The notes under the pieces are model-generated. The model did no database searches, was not told where the DNA came from, and saw nothing but the letters and a program-made list of their open reading frames with translations. The translations under genes were made by a program, and so were the position numbers. This document shows positions 21,691 to 29,512 of a stretch of DNA of 64,000 bases, piece after piece (positions within the stretch are counted from its first letter, which is position 1; the number at the start of each line of letters is the position of its first letter). This DNA comes from Streptomyces klenkii. GTDB lineage: Bacteria > Actinomycetota > Actinomycetes > Streptomycetales > Streptomycetaceae. Where the stretch lies: positions 451,139 to 515,138 of the forward strand of contig NZ_RBAM01000007.1 in the NCBI RefSeq assembly GCF_003626645.1. The letters run 5' to 3'.

Positions 21691-22434
21691 ATGTCCAAGG
21701 GCAAGCACCGTCGTCCGTCCAAGGCCGTCCGTATCGTCACGCTCGCCGGCGTCGCCGGCGCCGCTGTGGCCGCCCCGCTGATGGTCGCCACCTCCGCCAA
21801 CGCCGCTTCCGTCTCCACGTGGGACAAGGTCGCCGAGTGCGAGTCCGGCGGCAACTGGTCCACCAACACCGGCAACGGCTACTTCGGCGGTCTGCAGTTC
21901 TCGCAGTCGTCCTGGAACGCCGCCGGCGGCCAGCGGTACGCCGACCGCGCCGACCACGCCTCCAAGAGCGCCCAGATCGCCGTGGCCGAGAAGCTGCTCG
22001 CCCTCCAGGGCCCGGGTGCCTGGACCTGCGCCGGCGCCGGCAACCTGACGTCCGGCGGCGCGAAGGCGGACGTCGACCCGGGCTCCGGCTCCTCGGGCAA
22101 GTCCGCCCGCTCCGGCGGCTCCGTCTCGGGCAAGTCCCACGCGGACCGCAGCGAGCGCCAGGCCGCGCCGAAGAAGGCCGCGCCCAAGCGCACCGCCCCG
22201 CAGACCGCCGAGCGCGACGAGGCCCCGGCCCCGAAGCCGGCCCCGAGCCACTCCGCTCCGCAGTCCTACAAGGTCGGTGACGGCGAGTACGAGGTCAAGG
22301 AGGGCGACACCCTCTCCAAGATCGCCGACGCCAAGAACGTCAAGGGCGGCTGGCAGAAGCTGTACGACCGCAACAAGGACATCGTCCAGGACGCGGACGT
22401 GATCTTCGTCGGCCAGAAGCTGCACCTCAGCTGA
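21691..22434 (+). CDS. rpfA: Resuscitation-promoting factor RpfA
   Basis: 247-aa secreted muralytic enzyme. Signal peptide (about 1-37, ending ANAAS), Rpf domain (about 38-115, 'STWDKVAECESGGNWSTNTGNGYFGGLQFSQSSW') with catalytic Glu in AECESGG. A Lys/Ala/Pro linker and a C-terminal LysM ('YEVKEGDTLSKIADAKNVKGGWQ') follow. It cleaves peptidoglycan in germination and growth. ATG 21691 has GGTGAGG 9 nt upstream; GTG 21676 in frame would itself overlap that site. The leader contains a c-di-AMP riboswitch, so the second messenger probably limits expression. Confidence 0.93.
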   Translation: MSKGKHRRPSKAVRIVTLAGVAGAAVAAPLMVATSANAASVSTWDKVAECESGGNWSTNTGNGYFGGLQFSQSSWNAAGGQRYADRADHASKSAQIAVAEKLLALQGPGAWTCAGAGNLTSGGAKADVDPGSGSSGKSARSGGSVSGKSHADRSERQAAPKKAAPKRTAPQTAERDEAPAPKPAPSHSAPQSYKVGDGEYEVKEGDTLSKIADAKNVKGGWQKLYDRNKDIVQDADVIFVGQKLHLS

Positions 22435-22445
22435 CCGAGCTGACA

Positions 22446-22480
22446 GGGGCGGCCCACGCGAGTGGGCCGCCCCTCTTTGG
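22446..22480 (+). terminator. Rho-independent terminator of rpfA
   Basis: Perfect 12-bp stem (22446-22457 with 22462-22473, loop GCGA) followed by TCTTTGG. Confidence 0.85.
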
Positions 22481-22609
22481 CTTTTCCGGGCAAATTCCTC
22501 ATCCGTGCGGCATTCTCGTCATTTGTGCTGCTGTGATGATTTTTCTGACTTTTCGGATTCTTCGGCCCGGAAACACCATCCAACGGCGAGGTGAGCCTCC
22601 GGCGCCCGT

Positions 22610-22615
22610 TAGGCT
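22610..22615 (+). promoter_or_regulatory. -10-like box TAGGCT for eno
   Basis: TAGGCT 40 nt before the eno GTG start; transcription would begin near 22622. Confidence 0.45.
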
Positions 22616-22654
22616 CGTGCAGCAGAACCTCAGACACACACGAAGGAGACCCTC

Positions 22655-23935
22655 GTGCCGTCCATCGACGTCGTCGTAGCTCGCGAGATCCTCGACTCGC
22701 GAGGCAACCCCACGGTCGAGGTCGAGGTCGGCCTCGACGACGGCTCCACGGGCCGTGCCGCCGTGCCGTCCGGCGCCTCCACCGGCGCCTTCGAAGCCAT
22801 CGAGCTCCGCGACGGTGACAAGAACCGTTACATGGGCAAGGGCGTCGAGAAGGCCGTCCTGGCCGTCATCGAGCAGATCGGCCCGGAGCTCGTCGGCTAC
22901 GACGCCACCGAGCAGCGCCTGATCGACCAGGCCATGTTCGACCTGGACGCCACCGACAACAAGGGCTCGCTCGGCGCCAACGCCATCCTGGGCGTCTCCC
23001 TCGCCGTCGCGCACGCCGCCTCCGAGGCCTCCGACCTGCCGCTCTTCCGCTACCTCGGCGGCCCGAACGCGCACCTGCTGCCCGTTCCGATGATGAACAT
23101 CCTGAACGGCGGCTCGCACGCCGACTCCAACGTGGACATCCAGGAGTTCATGATCGCGCCGATCGGCGCGGAGTCCTTCTCCGAGGCCCTGCGCTGGGGC
23201 ACCGAGGTCTACCACACCCTCAAGTCGGTGCTGAAGACCAAGGGCCTGTCCACCGGCCTGGGCGACGAGGGCGGCTTCGCCCCCAACCTCGGCTCCAACC
23301 GCGAGGCCCTCGACCTCATCCTCGAGGCCATCAAGCAGGCCGGCTACACCCCCGGCCAGGACATCGCGCTCGCGCTCGACGTCGCCGCCTCCGAGTTCTA
23401 CAAGGACGGCGCCTACACCTTCGAGGGCAAGTCCCGCACCGCCGCCGAGATGACCGAGTACTACGCGGAGCTCGTCGCCGCGTACCCGCTGGTCTCCATC
23501 GAGGACCCGCTGTTCGAGGACGACTGGGACGGCTGGAAGACCCTCACCGACAAGCTCGGCGACAAGGTGCAGATCGTCGGCGACGACCTGTTCGTCACCA
23601 ACCCGGAGCGCCTCGGCCGCGGCATCGAGGAGGGCGCCGCCAACGCCCTGCTGGTCAAGGTCAACCAGATCGGCTCGCTGACCGAGACCCTCGACGCCGT
23701 CGAGCTGGCCCAGCGCAACGGCTTCAAGTGCATGATGTCGCACCGCTCCGGTGAGACCGAGGACGTCACCATCGCCGACCTGGCCGTCGCCACCAACTGC
23801 GGCCAGATCAAGACCGGTGCCCCGGCCCGCTCCGAGCGCGTCGCCAAGTACAACCAGCTCCTGCGCATCGAGGAGATCCTGGACGACGCCGCGGTCTACG
23901 CCGGCCGCAGCGCCTTCCCGCGCTTCAAGGGCTGA
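22655..23935 (+). CDS. eno: Enolase
   Basis: 426-aa glycolytic enzyme that interconverts 2-phosphoglycerate and phosphoenolpyruvate, with Mg2+. Seen: N-terminal 'AREILDSRGNPTVEVEV', 'GASTGAFEAIELRDGD' loop, 'LGDEGGFAPNL', the metal ligands in 'ALDVAAS', 'SIEDPLFEDDW' and 'VGDDLFVTN', active-site Lys in 'ALLVKVNQIG', and signature 'MMSHRSGETED'. GTG 22655 has GAAGGAGA 6 nt upstream. Full length for the family. In actinobacteria it commonly precedes divIC, as here. Confidence 0.98.
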   Translation: MPSIDVVVAREILDSRGNPTVEVEVGLDDGSTGRAAVPSGASTGAFEAIELRDGDKNRYMGKGVEKAVLAVIEQIGPELVGYDATEQRLIDQAMFDLDATDNKGSLGANAILGVSLAVAHAASEASDLPLFRYLGGPNAHLLPVPMMNILNGGSHADSNVDIQEFMIAPIGAESFSEALRWGTEVYHTLKSVLKTKGLSTGLGDEGGFAPNLGSNREALDLILEAIKQAGYTPGQDIALALDVAASEFYKDGAYTFEGKSRTAAEMTEYYAELVAAYPLVSIEDPLFEDDWDGWKTLTDKLGDKVQIVGDDLFVTNPERLGRGIEEGAANALLVKVNQIGSLTETLDAVELAQRNGFKCMMSHRSGETEDVTIADLAVATNCGQIKTGAPARSERVAKYNQLLRIEEILDDAAVYAGRSAFPRFKG

Positions 23936-24007
23936 CACCCCGGGGGCTGAACACCTCAGGGGCTCGAAGCTCCGGGGCTGACACGGCCTCAGAACCGCAG
24001 CCTCACC

Positions 24008-24046
24008 ACGTCCCCGGCCACGGTCCCGTACCGTGGCCGGGGACGT
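24008..24046 (+). terminator. Hairpin after eno
   Basis: Perfect 17-bp stem (24008-24024 with 24030-24046, 5-nt loop) between eno and divIC. There is no clear T-tract, but the stem is strong enough to attenuate transcription. Confidence 0.6.
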
Positions 24047-24092
24047 ACGTTCGTAGCGGGACTGCGGGCGACCAGGACCTCGGGGAGGCGAA

Positions 24093-24557
24093 GTGGCGGC
24101 GGACCGTTCCACCGCGACCAGGCTCAGGGCGCTCGGCTCGGTGCTCGTCCAGGGCCCCACGGCCCGCGTCTACCGCGCCCGGGGCCCGCGCCGCAGCCGG
24201 CTGACCGGCCGCGCGGCGCTGCTGGCGCTCGTCGTCTGCTCGCTGGTCGTCGCCCTCGCCTACCCCATGCGCCAGTGGGTCACCCAGCGTTCCGACATCG
24301 CTGACCAGCGCCGCCAGTCCGAGCGCGCCCGCGAGCAGGTGCAGCGGCTGGAGGACGAGAAGGCGCGGCTGGAGGACCCGGCGTACGTCGAGCAGCAGGC
24401 GCGCGAGCACCTGCACTACCTGCGCCCCGGTGAGACGGGCTTCAGCGTGGTCGACGGCAGCGGCACCGCCCGCCGCCCCCGGGACCAGGGCGCCGCCGAC
24501 CGCCCCTGGTACAGCAATCTGTGGGACGGTGTGGACGCCGCGGACACCCCGCGCTGA
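24093..24557 (+). CDS. divIC: Septum formation initiator (FtsB/DivIC)
   Basis: 154-aa bitopic division protein. A basic cytoplasmic N terminus (about 1-37), one membrane helix (about 38-60, 'ALLALVVCSLVVALAYPMRQWV'), a short extracellular coiled coil (about 65-95, 'DQRRQSERAREQVQRLEDEKARLED') and the conserved 'DPAYVEQQAREHLHYLRPGE' follow. It acts with FtsL and FtsQ in the divisome. GTG 24093 has GGGGAGG 4 nt upstream. It sits between eno and DUF501, the usual actinobacterial order. Confidence 0.93.
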   Translation: MAADRSTATRLRALGSVLVQGPTARVYRARGPRRSRLTGRAALLALVVCSLVVALAYPMRQWVTQRSDIADQRRQSERAREQVQRLEDEKARLEDPAYVEQQAREHLHYLRPGETGFSVVDGSGTARRPRDQGAADRPWYSNLWDGVDAADTPR

Positions 24558-24622
24558 CGCCCCCGGCACCGCCCCCGCACGCGAACGCCGCCCCTTTATA
24601 CGTACGAGCGCCGGCACCACCG

Positions 24623-24664
24623 AGCGAAGACGACCCTCAGCGAAGACGACCCAGCGAAGACGAC
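24623..24664 (+). repeat. Three AGCGAAGACGAC direct repeats before the DUF501 gene
   Basis: The 12-mer occurs at 24623, 24639 and 24653, spaced 16 and 14 nt, ending 12 nt before the ATG. No Shine-Dalgarno is otherwise obvious. Confidence 0.7.
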
Positions 24665-24676
24665 ACGAGCGAGCAC

Positions 24677-25219
24677 ATGGACACCCCTCCGCCCCAGACC
24701 GAGCCCACCGAGCCCACCGCCGCCGACATCGAGGCGTTCAAGGAGCAGCTCGGCCGCCCGCCGCGCGGGCTGCGCGCGATCGCCCACCGCTGCCCCTGCG
24801 GTCAGCCGGACGTGGTCGAGACCGCCCCCCGGCTGCCGGACGGCACGCCGTTCCCGACGACGTACTACCTGACCTGCCCGCGCGCCGCCTCCGCGATCGG
24901 CACGCTGGAGGGCTCGGGCCTGATGAAGGAGATGCAGGACCGGCTGGCGACCGACCCGGAGCTCGCCGCCGCCTACCGCGCCGCGCACGAGGACTACCTC
25001 CGCCGCCGCGACGCGATCGAGGTCCTGGAGGGCTTCCCGAGCGCGGGCGGCATGCCCGACCGCGTCAAGTGCCTGCACGTGCTGGTGGGTCACTCGCTGG
25101 TGGCGGGCCCGGGTGTGAACCCGTTCGGCGACGAGGCGCTGGCGCTGCTGCCCGAGTGGTGGGCCAAGGGCCCGTGCGTGACCCCGTGCGCCGCCCCGGA
25201 CGGCGGTGACGAGAAGTGA
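24677..25219 (+). CDS. DUF501 family protein
   Basis: 180-aa cytoplasmic protein of the DUF501 family: 'FKEQLGRPPRGLRAIAHRCPCGQPDVVETAPRLPDGTPFPTTYYLTCPRA', then 'SAIGTLEGSGLM', and 'DRVKCLHVLVGHSLVAGPGVNPFGDEAL' with Cys and His that could bind metal. No function is established. It is almost always found beside ppx, with which its stop overlaps here (GTGA). ATG 24677 is chosen because family members begin shortly before 'DIEAFKEQLGR'. Confidence 0.9.
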   Translation: MDTPPPQTEPTEPTAADIEAFKEQLGRPPRGLRAIAHRCPCGQPDVVETAPRLPDGTPFPTTYYLTCPRAASAIGTLEGSGLMKEMQDRLATDPELAAAYRAAHEDYLRRRDAIEVLEGFPSAGGMPDRVKCLHVLVGHSLVAGPGVNPFGDEALALLPEWWAKGPCVTPCAAPDGGDEK

Positions 25220-26157
25220 CCCGCGTCGCCGCCATCGACTGCGGTACGAACTCGATCCGCCTGCTCGTCGCCGATCTCGACGCCGCGACCGGCGCGTTCA
25301 CCGAGCTCGACCGCCGGATGACGATCGTCCGCCTGGGCCAGGGCGTGGACCGCACGGGCCGGCTGGCGGACGAGGCCCTGGAGCGGACGTTCGCGGCCTG
25401 CCGGGAGTTCGCAGAGGTCATCCGCGATCTGAAGGCCGAGCGGGTGCGCTTCGTCGCCACCTCCGCCTCGCGCGACGCCGAGAACCGCGAGGACTTCGTG
25501 CGCGGCGTGGTGGGCATCCTGGGCGTGGAGCCCGAGGTGATCAGCGGTGACCAGGAGGCCGAGTTCTCCTTCACCGGCGCCACCAAGGAGCTGGCCGGCC
25601 GGGCGGACCTGGCGAAGCCGTTCCTCGTCGTGGACATCGGCGGCGGCTCCACGGAGTTCGTCGTCGGCGAGGAGCATGTCCGGGCCGCCCGCAGCGTCGA
25701 CGTCGGCTGCGTGCGCATGACGGAGCGCCACCTCGTCGCGGACGGCGTCGTCGTGGACCCGCCGACGCCGGAGCGCATCGCCGCGATACGCGAGGACGTC
25801 GAGGCCGCCCTCGACCTGGCCGAGGAGGCCGTGCCGCTCGCCGAGGCCCGTACGCTCGTCGGCCTGGCCGGCTCGGTGACCACGGTCGCGGCGATCGCGC
25901 TGGGCCTGACCGACTACGACTGGACGCGCATCCACCACGCGCGGATCTCCCTGGAGCAGGTCCGGGAGATCACCGGGCGGCTGCTCGCCGCGACGCACGA
26001 GGAGCGCGCGGCGATCCCCGTGATGCACCCGGGCCGGGTCGACGTGATCTGTGCCGGTGCGCTCGTGCTGCAAGCAATCATGGAGCGCGTGGGCGCCCGT
26101 GAGGTCGTCGTCAGCGAACACGACATTCTGGACGGAATCGCCTGGTCCATCGCCTGA
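25216..26157 (+). CDS. ppx: Exopolyphosphatase / guanosine pentaphosphatase family (Ppx/GppA)
   Basis: 313-aa ASKHA-fold phosphatase. Phosphate-1 motif 'AIDCGTNSIRLLVAD', 'TSASRDAENREDF', and phosphate-2 motif 'VDIGGGSTEFVVG' are seen. It hydrolyses terminal phosphate from polyphosphate or pppGpp. It is the short actinobacterial form, without the C-terminal HD domain of E. coli Ppx. GTG 25216 overlaps the DUF501 stop by 4 nt. Confidence 0.93.
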   Translation: MTRVAAIDCGTNSIRLLVADLDAATGAFTELDRRMTIVRLGQGVDRTGRLADEALERTFAACREFAEVIRDLKAERVRFVATSASRDAENREDFVRGVVGILGVEPEVISGDQEAEFSFTGATKELAGRADLAKPFLVVDIGGGSTEFVVGEEHVRAARSVDVGCVRMTERHLVADGVVVDPPTPERIAAIREDVEAALDLAEEAVPLAEARTLVGLAGSVTTVAAIALGLTDYDWTRIHHARISLEQVREITGRLLAATHEERAAIPVMHPGRVDVICAGALVLQAIMERVGAREVVVSEHDILDGIAWSIA

Positions 26158-26202
26158 GAAGGCACCCCGCGAGGGCCCCTCCGGGGGCCTCCGGGAAAAA
26201 GT

Positions 26203-26220
26203 TCGTGAAATCCTTCACAT
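26203..26220 (+). promoter_or_regulatory. Rex operator-like site 1, far upstream of ndh
   Basis: TCGTGAA-N4-TTCACAT matches the Rex consensus TTGTGAA-N4-TTCACAA at 12 of 14 positions. Centred about 325 nt before the ndh start. Confidence 0.55.
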
Positions 26221-26486
26221 GAAAAAAGGGAGCGTTGGCGGCGCGAAGGGTCCCGTTGGGCCCTTCCGGGGCCTCCAGGGGTCCCCGCGGCGGATTGCCG
26301 TCCGGTTTCGGGCGGCTTAAAGAGATGTTTATGTGAGGGCCGCCGCGGCAGTGGTCTAGTCAACCTGACGCCCACAAGGCCAGTTCAACGGGGGTTCCCA
26401 ACGCATCCGGAGCCGTAGTGGTTCCCTTACGGCCGTATGGCATGGGTCACGGCGGCGGCGGAGTGTAGCAGATACCCTCAGGCCCC

Positions 26487-26504
26487 TTGTGAAGGGGCTC
26501 ACGA
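26487..26504 (+). promoter_or_regulatory. Rex operator-like site 2, over the likely ndh promoter
   Basis: TTGTGAA-N4-CTCACGA matches the Rex consensus at 12 of 14 positions, with the left half perfect. Centred about 42 nt before the ndh ATG, where binding would block RNA polymerase if the transcript is leaderless. Confidence 0.5.
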
Positions 26505-26525
26505 GCACCCCCACCAAGAGTGCTG

Positions 26526-26531
26526 GATACT
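26526..26531 (+). promoter_or_regulatory. -10 box of a leaderless ndh transcript
   Basis: GATACT, preceded by TG, ends 6 nt before ATG 26538; there is no Shine-Dalgarno. Confidence 0.45.
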
Positions 26532-26537
26532 CGAATC

Positions 26538-27929
26538 ATGAGCACCACGGAGCGTCCACGGATCCTCGTAGTAGGCGGTGGGTACGTCGGCCTGTACGCG
26601 GCGCGCCGCATCCTCAAGAAGATGCGGTACGGCGAGGCGACCGTCACGGTCGTCGACCCGCGTTCGTACATGACCTACCAGCCCTTCCTGCCCGAAGCAG
26701 CTGCCGGCAGCATCTCCCCCCGCCACGTCGTGGTGCCGCTGCGACGCGTGCTCCCCAAGGCGGAGGTCCTCACCGGCCGCGTCACCACCATCGACCAGGA
26801 CCGCAAGGTCGCCACCGTCGCGCCGCTCGTCGGCGAGGCGTACGAGCTGCCCTTCGACTACCTGATCGTCACGCTCGGCGCCGTCTCCCGCACCTTCCCG
26901 ATCCCCGGCCTCGCCGAGAACGGCATCGGCATGAAGGGCGTCGAGGAGGCCATCGGCCTGCGCAACCACGTCCTGGAGCAGCTCGACAAGGCTGACTCCA
27001 CGACCGACGAGGAGATCCGCCGCAAGGCGCTGACCTTCGTCTTCATCGGCGGCGGCTTCGCGGGTGCGGAGACCATCGGCGAGGTCGAGGACATGGCGCG
27101 CGACGCCGCCAAGTACTACCCGAACGTCAAGCGCGAGGACATGCGGTTCGTCCTCGTCGACGCCGCCGACAAGATCCTCCCCGAGGTCGGCCCCAAGCTC
27201 GGCGCGTACGGCAAGGCGCACCTGGAGAGCCGCGGCATCGAGATCCACCTCTCGACGTCGATGGACTCCTGCATCGACGGCCACGTCGTGCTGAAGAACG
27301 GCCTCGAGGTCGACTCCAACACGATCGTGTGGACCGCGGGCGTCAAGCCCAACCCGGCGCTGGCCCGCTTCGGCCTGCCGCTCGGCCCGCGCGGCCACGT
27401 CGACACCCTGCCGACCCTCCAGGTCAACGGCACCGACTACATCTGGGCCGCGGGCGACAACGCCCAGGTGCCGGACCTCGTCGGCCGCGCCGCGGGCAAC
27501 GAGAACGCCTGGTGCCCGCCGAACGCCCAGCACGCGCTGCGCCAGGCCAAGGTCCTCGGCGACAACGTCATCTCGGCGATGCGCGGCTTCGGCGCCGCCC
27601 AGACCGAGTACAAGCACGCCAACAAGGGTGCGGTGGCGGGCCTCGGCCTCCACAAGGGCGTGGCGATGATCGTCATGGGCAAGATGAAGATCAAGCTCAA
27701 GGGCCGCCTCGCCTGGTACATGCACCGCGGCTACCACGGTCTGGCCATGCCGACCTGGAACCGGAAGATCCGCGTCTTCGCGGACTGGACCCTCGGCATG
27801 TTCCTCAAGCGCGAGGTCGTCTCCCTGCGCGCCATGGAGAACCCCCGCGAGGAGTTCTACGAGGCCGCGAAGCCGGCCCCCCGCCCGCAGGCCGACTCCG
27901 TTCCCTCGGAGAAGGCGAAGGCCTCCTAA
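26538..27929 (+). CDS. ndh: Type II NADH dehydrogenase (NDH-2)
   Basis: 463-aa flavoprotein on the inner face of the membrane that passes electrons from NADH to menaquinone without pumping protons. FAD-binding 'ILVVGGGYVGLYAA' at 8-21, NADH-binding 'FVFIGGGFAGAETIGE' near 170-185, C-terminal FAD contact 'DYIWAAGDNAQVPD' and quinone-site-like 'AWCPPNAQHALRQAK'. An amphipathic C-terminal third replaces a transmembrane anchor. The upstream 380 nt contain two Rex-like operators, fitting redox control by NADH/NAD+. S. coelicolor ndh is, as I recall, a Rex target. Confidence 0.95.
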   Translation: MSTTERPRILVVGGGYVGLYAARRILKKMRYGEATVTVVDPRSYMTYQPFLPEAAAGSISPRHVVVPLRRVLPKAEVLTGRVTTIDQDRKVATVAPLVGEAYELPFDYLIVTLGAVSRTFPIPGLAENGIGMKGVEEAIGLRNHVLEQLDKADSTTDEEIRRKALTFVFIGGGFAGAETIGEVEDMARDAAKYYPNVKREDMRFVLVDAADKILPEVGPKLGAYGKAHLESRGIEIHLSTSMDSCIDGHVVLKNGLEVDSNTIVWTAGVKPNPALARFGLPLGPRGHVDTLPTLQVNGTDYIWAAGDNAQVPDLVGRAAGNENAWCPPNAQHALRQAKVLGDNVISAMRGFGAAQTEYKHANKGAVAGLGLHKGVAMIVMGKMKIKLKGRLAWYMHRGYHGLAMPTWNRKIRVFADWTLGMFLKREVVSLRAMENPREEFYEAAKPAPRPQADSVPSEKAKAS

Positions 27930-27964
27930 CGGCGGTCGCGGCTCGGCCGCGGTCAATCAGTCGG

Positions 27965-28001
27965 CAACGGCGTCCACCAATCCGTGGGGTGGACGCCGTT
28001 G
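27965..28001 (+). terminator. Hairpin terminator after ndh
   Basis: Perfect 14-bp stem (27965-27978 with 27988-28001, 9-nt loop) 36 nt after the stop. Confidence 0.75.
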
Positions 28002-28123
28002 TCGTATGTCCGGCCACCGACAGTTGATCTAATCTGACTGAACGGGACTACGGTGCCGACTCTTGGTGTTTAGGTGTCAGTTGAACGTTTCTCCTGACCT
28101 TGCATCATGGAGGTGTGTGCGAC

Positions 28124-29440
28124 ATGGCCGACGCCGCTCGACGGCTCACCGCGCTCGCGGAAGAGGTTCTGGGAGCCCCGCTCCCGCTCCGGATCCGCGC
28201 CTGGGACCGCAGCGAGTACGGCCCCCCGGGCACCCCCGCCGCCCCCGTGCTGGTCATCCGGCGCCGCCGCGCCCTGCGCCGGCTGCTGTGGAAGCCGGGC
28301 GAGCTGGGCCTCGCCCGCGCGTGGGTCGCGGGCGACATCGACGTCGAAGGCGACCTCTACGAGGCGCTCGACCTGCTGGCCGGCTCCCTGTGGGAGCGCG
28401 GCGAGGACACCCCCCGCTCCGGCCTCGCCGCCCTCCTGGCGGCCGTGCGCGACCCGCGCCTGCGCGCCGCGGGCGGCGAGCTGGTGAAGCTGGCCGGCCC
28501 CGGGCTGCCGCCCCGCCCGCCCCGCGAGGAGGCCCGCAGGACGAGCGGCCCGCTGCACACCCTGCGCCGCGACAAGCAGTCCATCAGCCACCACTACGAC
28601 GTCGGCAACACCTTCTACGAGCGGGTCCTGGGCCCCTCGATGGTGTACTCCTGCGCGTACTGGGAGAGTCCGCAGTCCACCCTTGAGGAGGCGCAGCGCG
28701 CCAAGCTGGACCTCGTCTGCCGCAAGCTCGACCTCCGGCCCGGGCAGCGGCTCCTCGACGTCGGCTGCGGCTGGGGCTCGATGGTGCTGCACGCCGCCCG
28801 CGAGTACGGGGTGAGCGCCGTCGGCATCACCCTCTCCCAGGAGCAGGCCGCCTACGCCCGCAAGCGCATCGCCGAGGCCGGCCTGGCGGACCGCATCGAG
28901 ATCCGGGTCCAGGACTACCGCGAGATCTCCGACGGCCCCTTCGACGCGATCTCCTCGATCGGCATGGCCGAGCACGTCGGCTCCGCCCGCTATGCCGAGT
29001 ACGCCGCCGACGTCCACGCCCTCCTCAAGCCGGGCGGCCGGCTGCTCAACCACCAGATCGCCCGCCGCCCCCTGAAGGACGAGGAGGCCTACGAGGTCGA
29101 CGAGTTCATCGACCGCTACGTCTTCCCCGACGGCGAGCTCGCCCCCGTCGGCCGCACCGTGGCCCAGCTGGAGGAGGCCGGGTTCGAGGTGCGCGACGTG
29201 GAGTCGCTGCGCGAGCACTACGCCCTGACGCTCCGCCAGTGGGTCGCCAACCTCCAGAAGCACTGGGCGGAGGCCGTGGACCTCACCTCGGCGGGCCGCG
29301 CCCGCGTCTGGCGGCTCTACATGGCCGCGTCGGCCCTGTCCTTCGAGCGGAACAGGATCGGCGTCAACCAGGTGCTGGCCGTCCGCACGCCCGGGACGGG
29401 CGCGGCGGGGATGCCGCTGCGGGCGCGGGACTGGCGCTAG
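28124..29440 (+). CDS. cfa: Cyclopropane-fatty-acyl-phospholipid synthase family methyltransferase
   Basis: 438-aa SAM-dependent enzyme that adds a methylene (or methyl) to unsaturated acyl chains of membrane phospholipids. An N-terminal lipid-binding domain (about 1-140) precedes the family signature 'SHHYDVGNTFYERVLGPSMVYSCAYW', SAM motif 'LDVGCGWGSMVLHAA' near 210, 'GITLSQEQ' and 'SIGMAEHVG'. ATG 28124 has GGAGGTG 9 nt upstream; TTG 28100 is an unlikely alternative. Monocistronic between two hairpins. Confidence 0.93.
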   Translation: MADAARRLTALAEEVLGAPLPLRIRAWDRSEYGPPGTPAAPVLVIRRRRALRRLLWKPGELGLARAWVAGDIDVEGDLYEALDLLAGSLWERGEDTPRSGLAALLAAVRDPRLRAAGGELVKLAGPGLPPRPPREEARRTSGPLHTLRRDKQSISHHYDVGNTFYERVLGPSMVYSCAYWESPQSTLEEAQRAKLDLVCRKLDLRPGQRLLDVGCGWGSMVLHAAREYGVSAVGITLSQEQAAYARKRIAEAGLADRIEIRVQDYREISDGPFDAISSIGMAEHVGSARYAEYAADVHALLKPGGRLLNHQIARRPLKDEEAYEVDEFIDRYVFPDGELAPVGRTVAQLEEAGFEVRDVESLREHYALTLRQWVANLQKHWAEAVDLTSAGRARVWRLYMAASALSFERNRIGVNQVLAVRTPGTGAAGMPLRARDWR

Positions 29441-29459
29441 AGGCGGAACCGGACGCGAA

Positions 29460-29492
29460 AGGGGCCCCGCGGCGTGCTGCCGTGGGGCCCCT
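29460..29492. terminator. Bidirectional terminator between convergent cfa and ABC permease
   Basis: 14-bp stem with one G-T pair (29460-29473 with 29479-29492, 5-nt loop), preceded by GAAA on the plus strand. Confidence 0.75.
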
Positions 29493-29512
29493 GTTCCGTC
29501 CGTGCGTGCCGG

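Noticed and set aside
22801..22840. TTA triplet in eno
   Set aside because: It spans two codons (CGT-TAC) and is not read as UUA. The same holds for TTA triplets in cbs and the decarboxylase-like gene.
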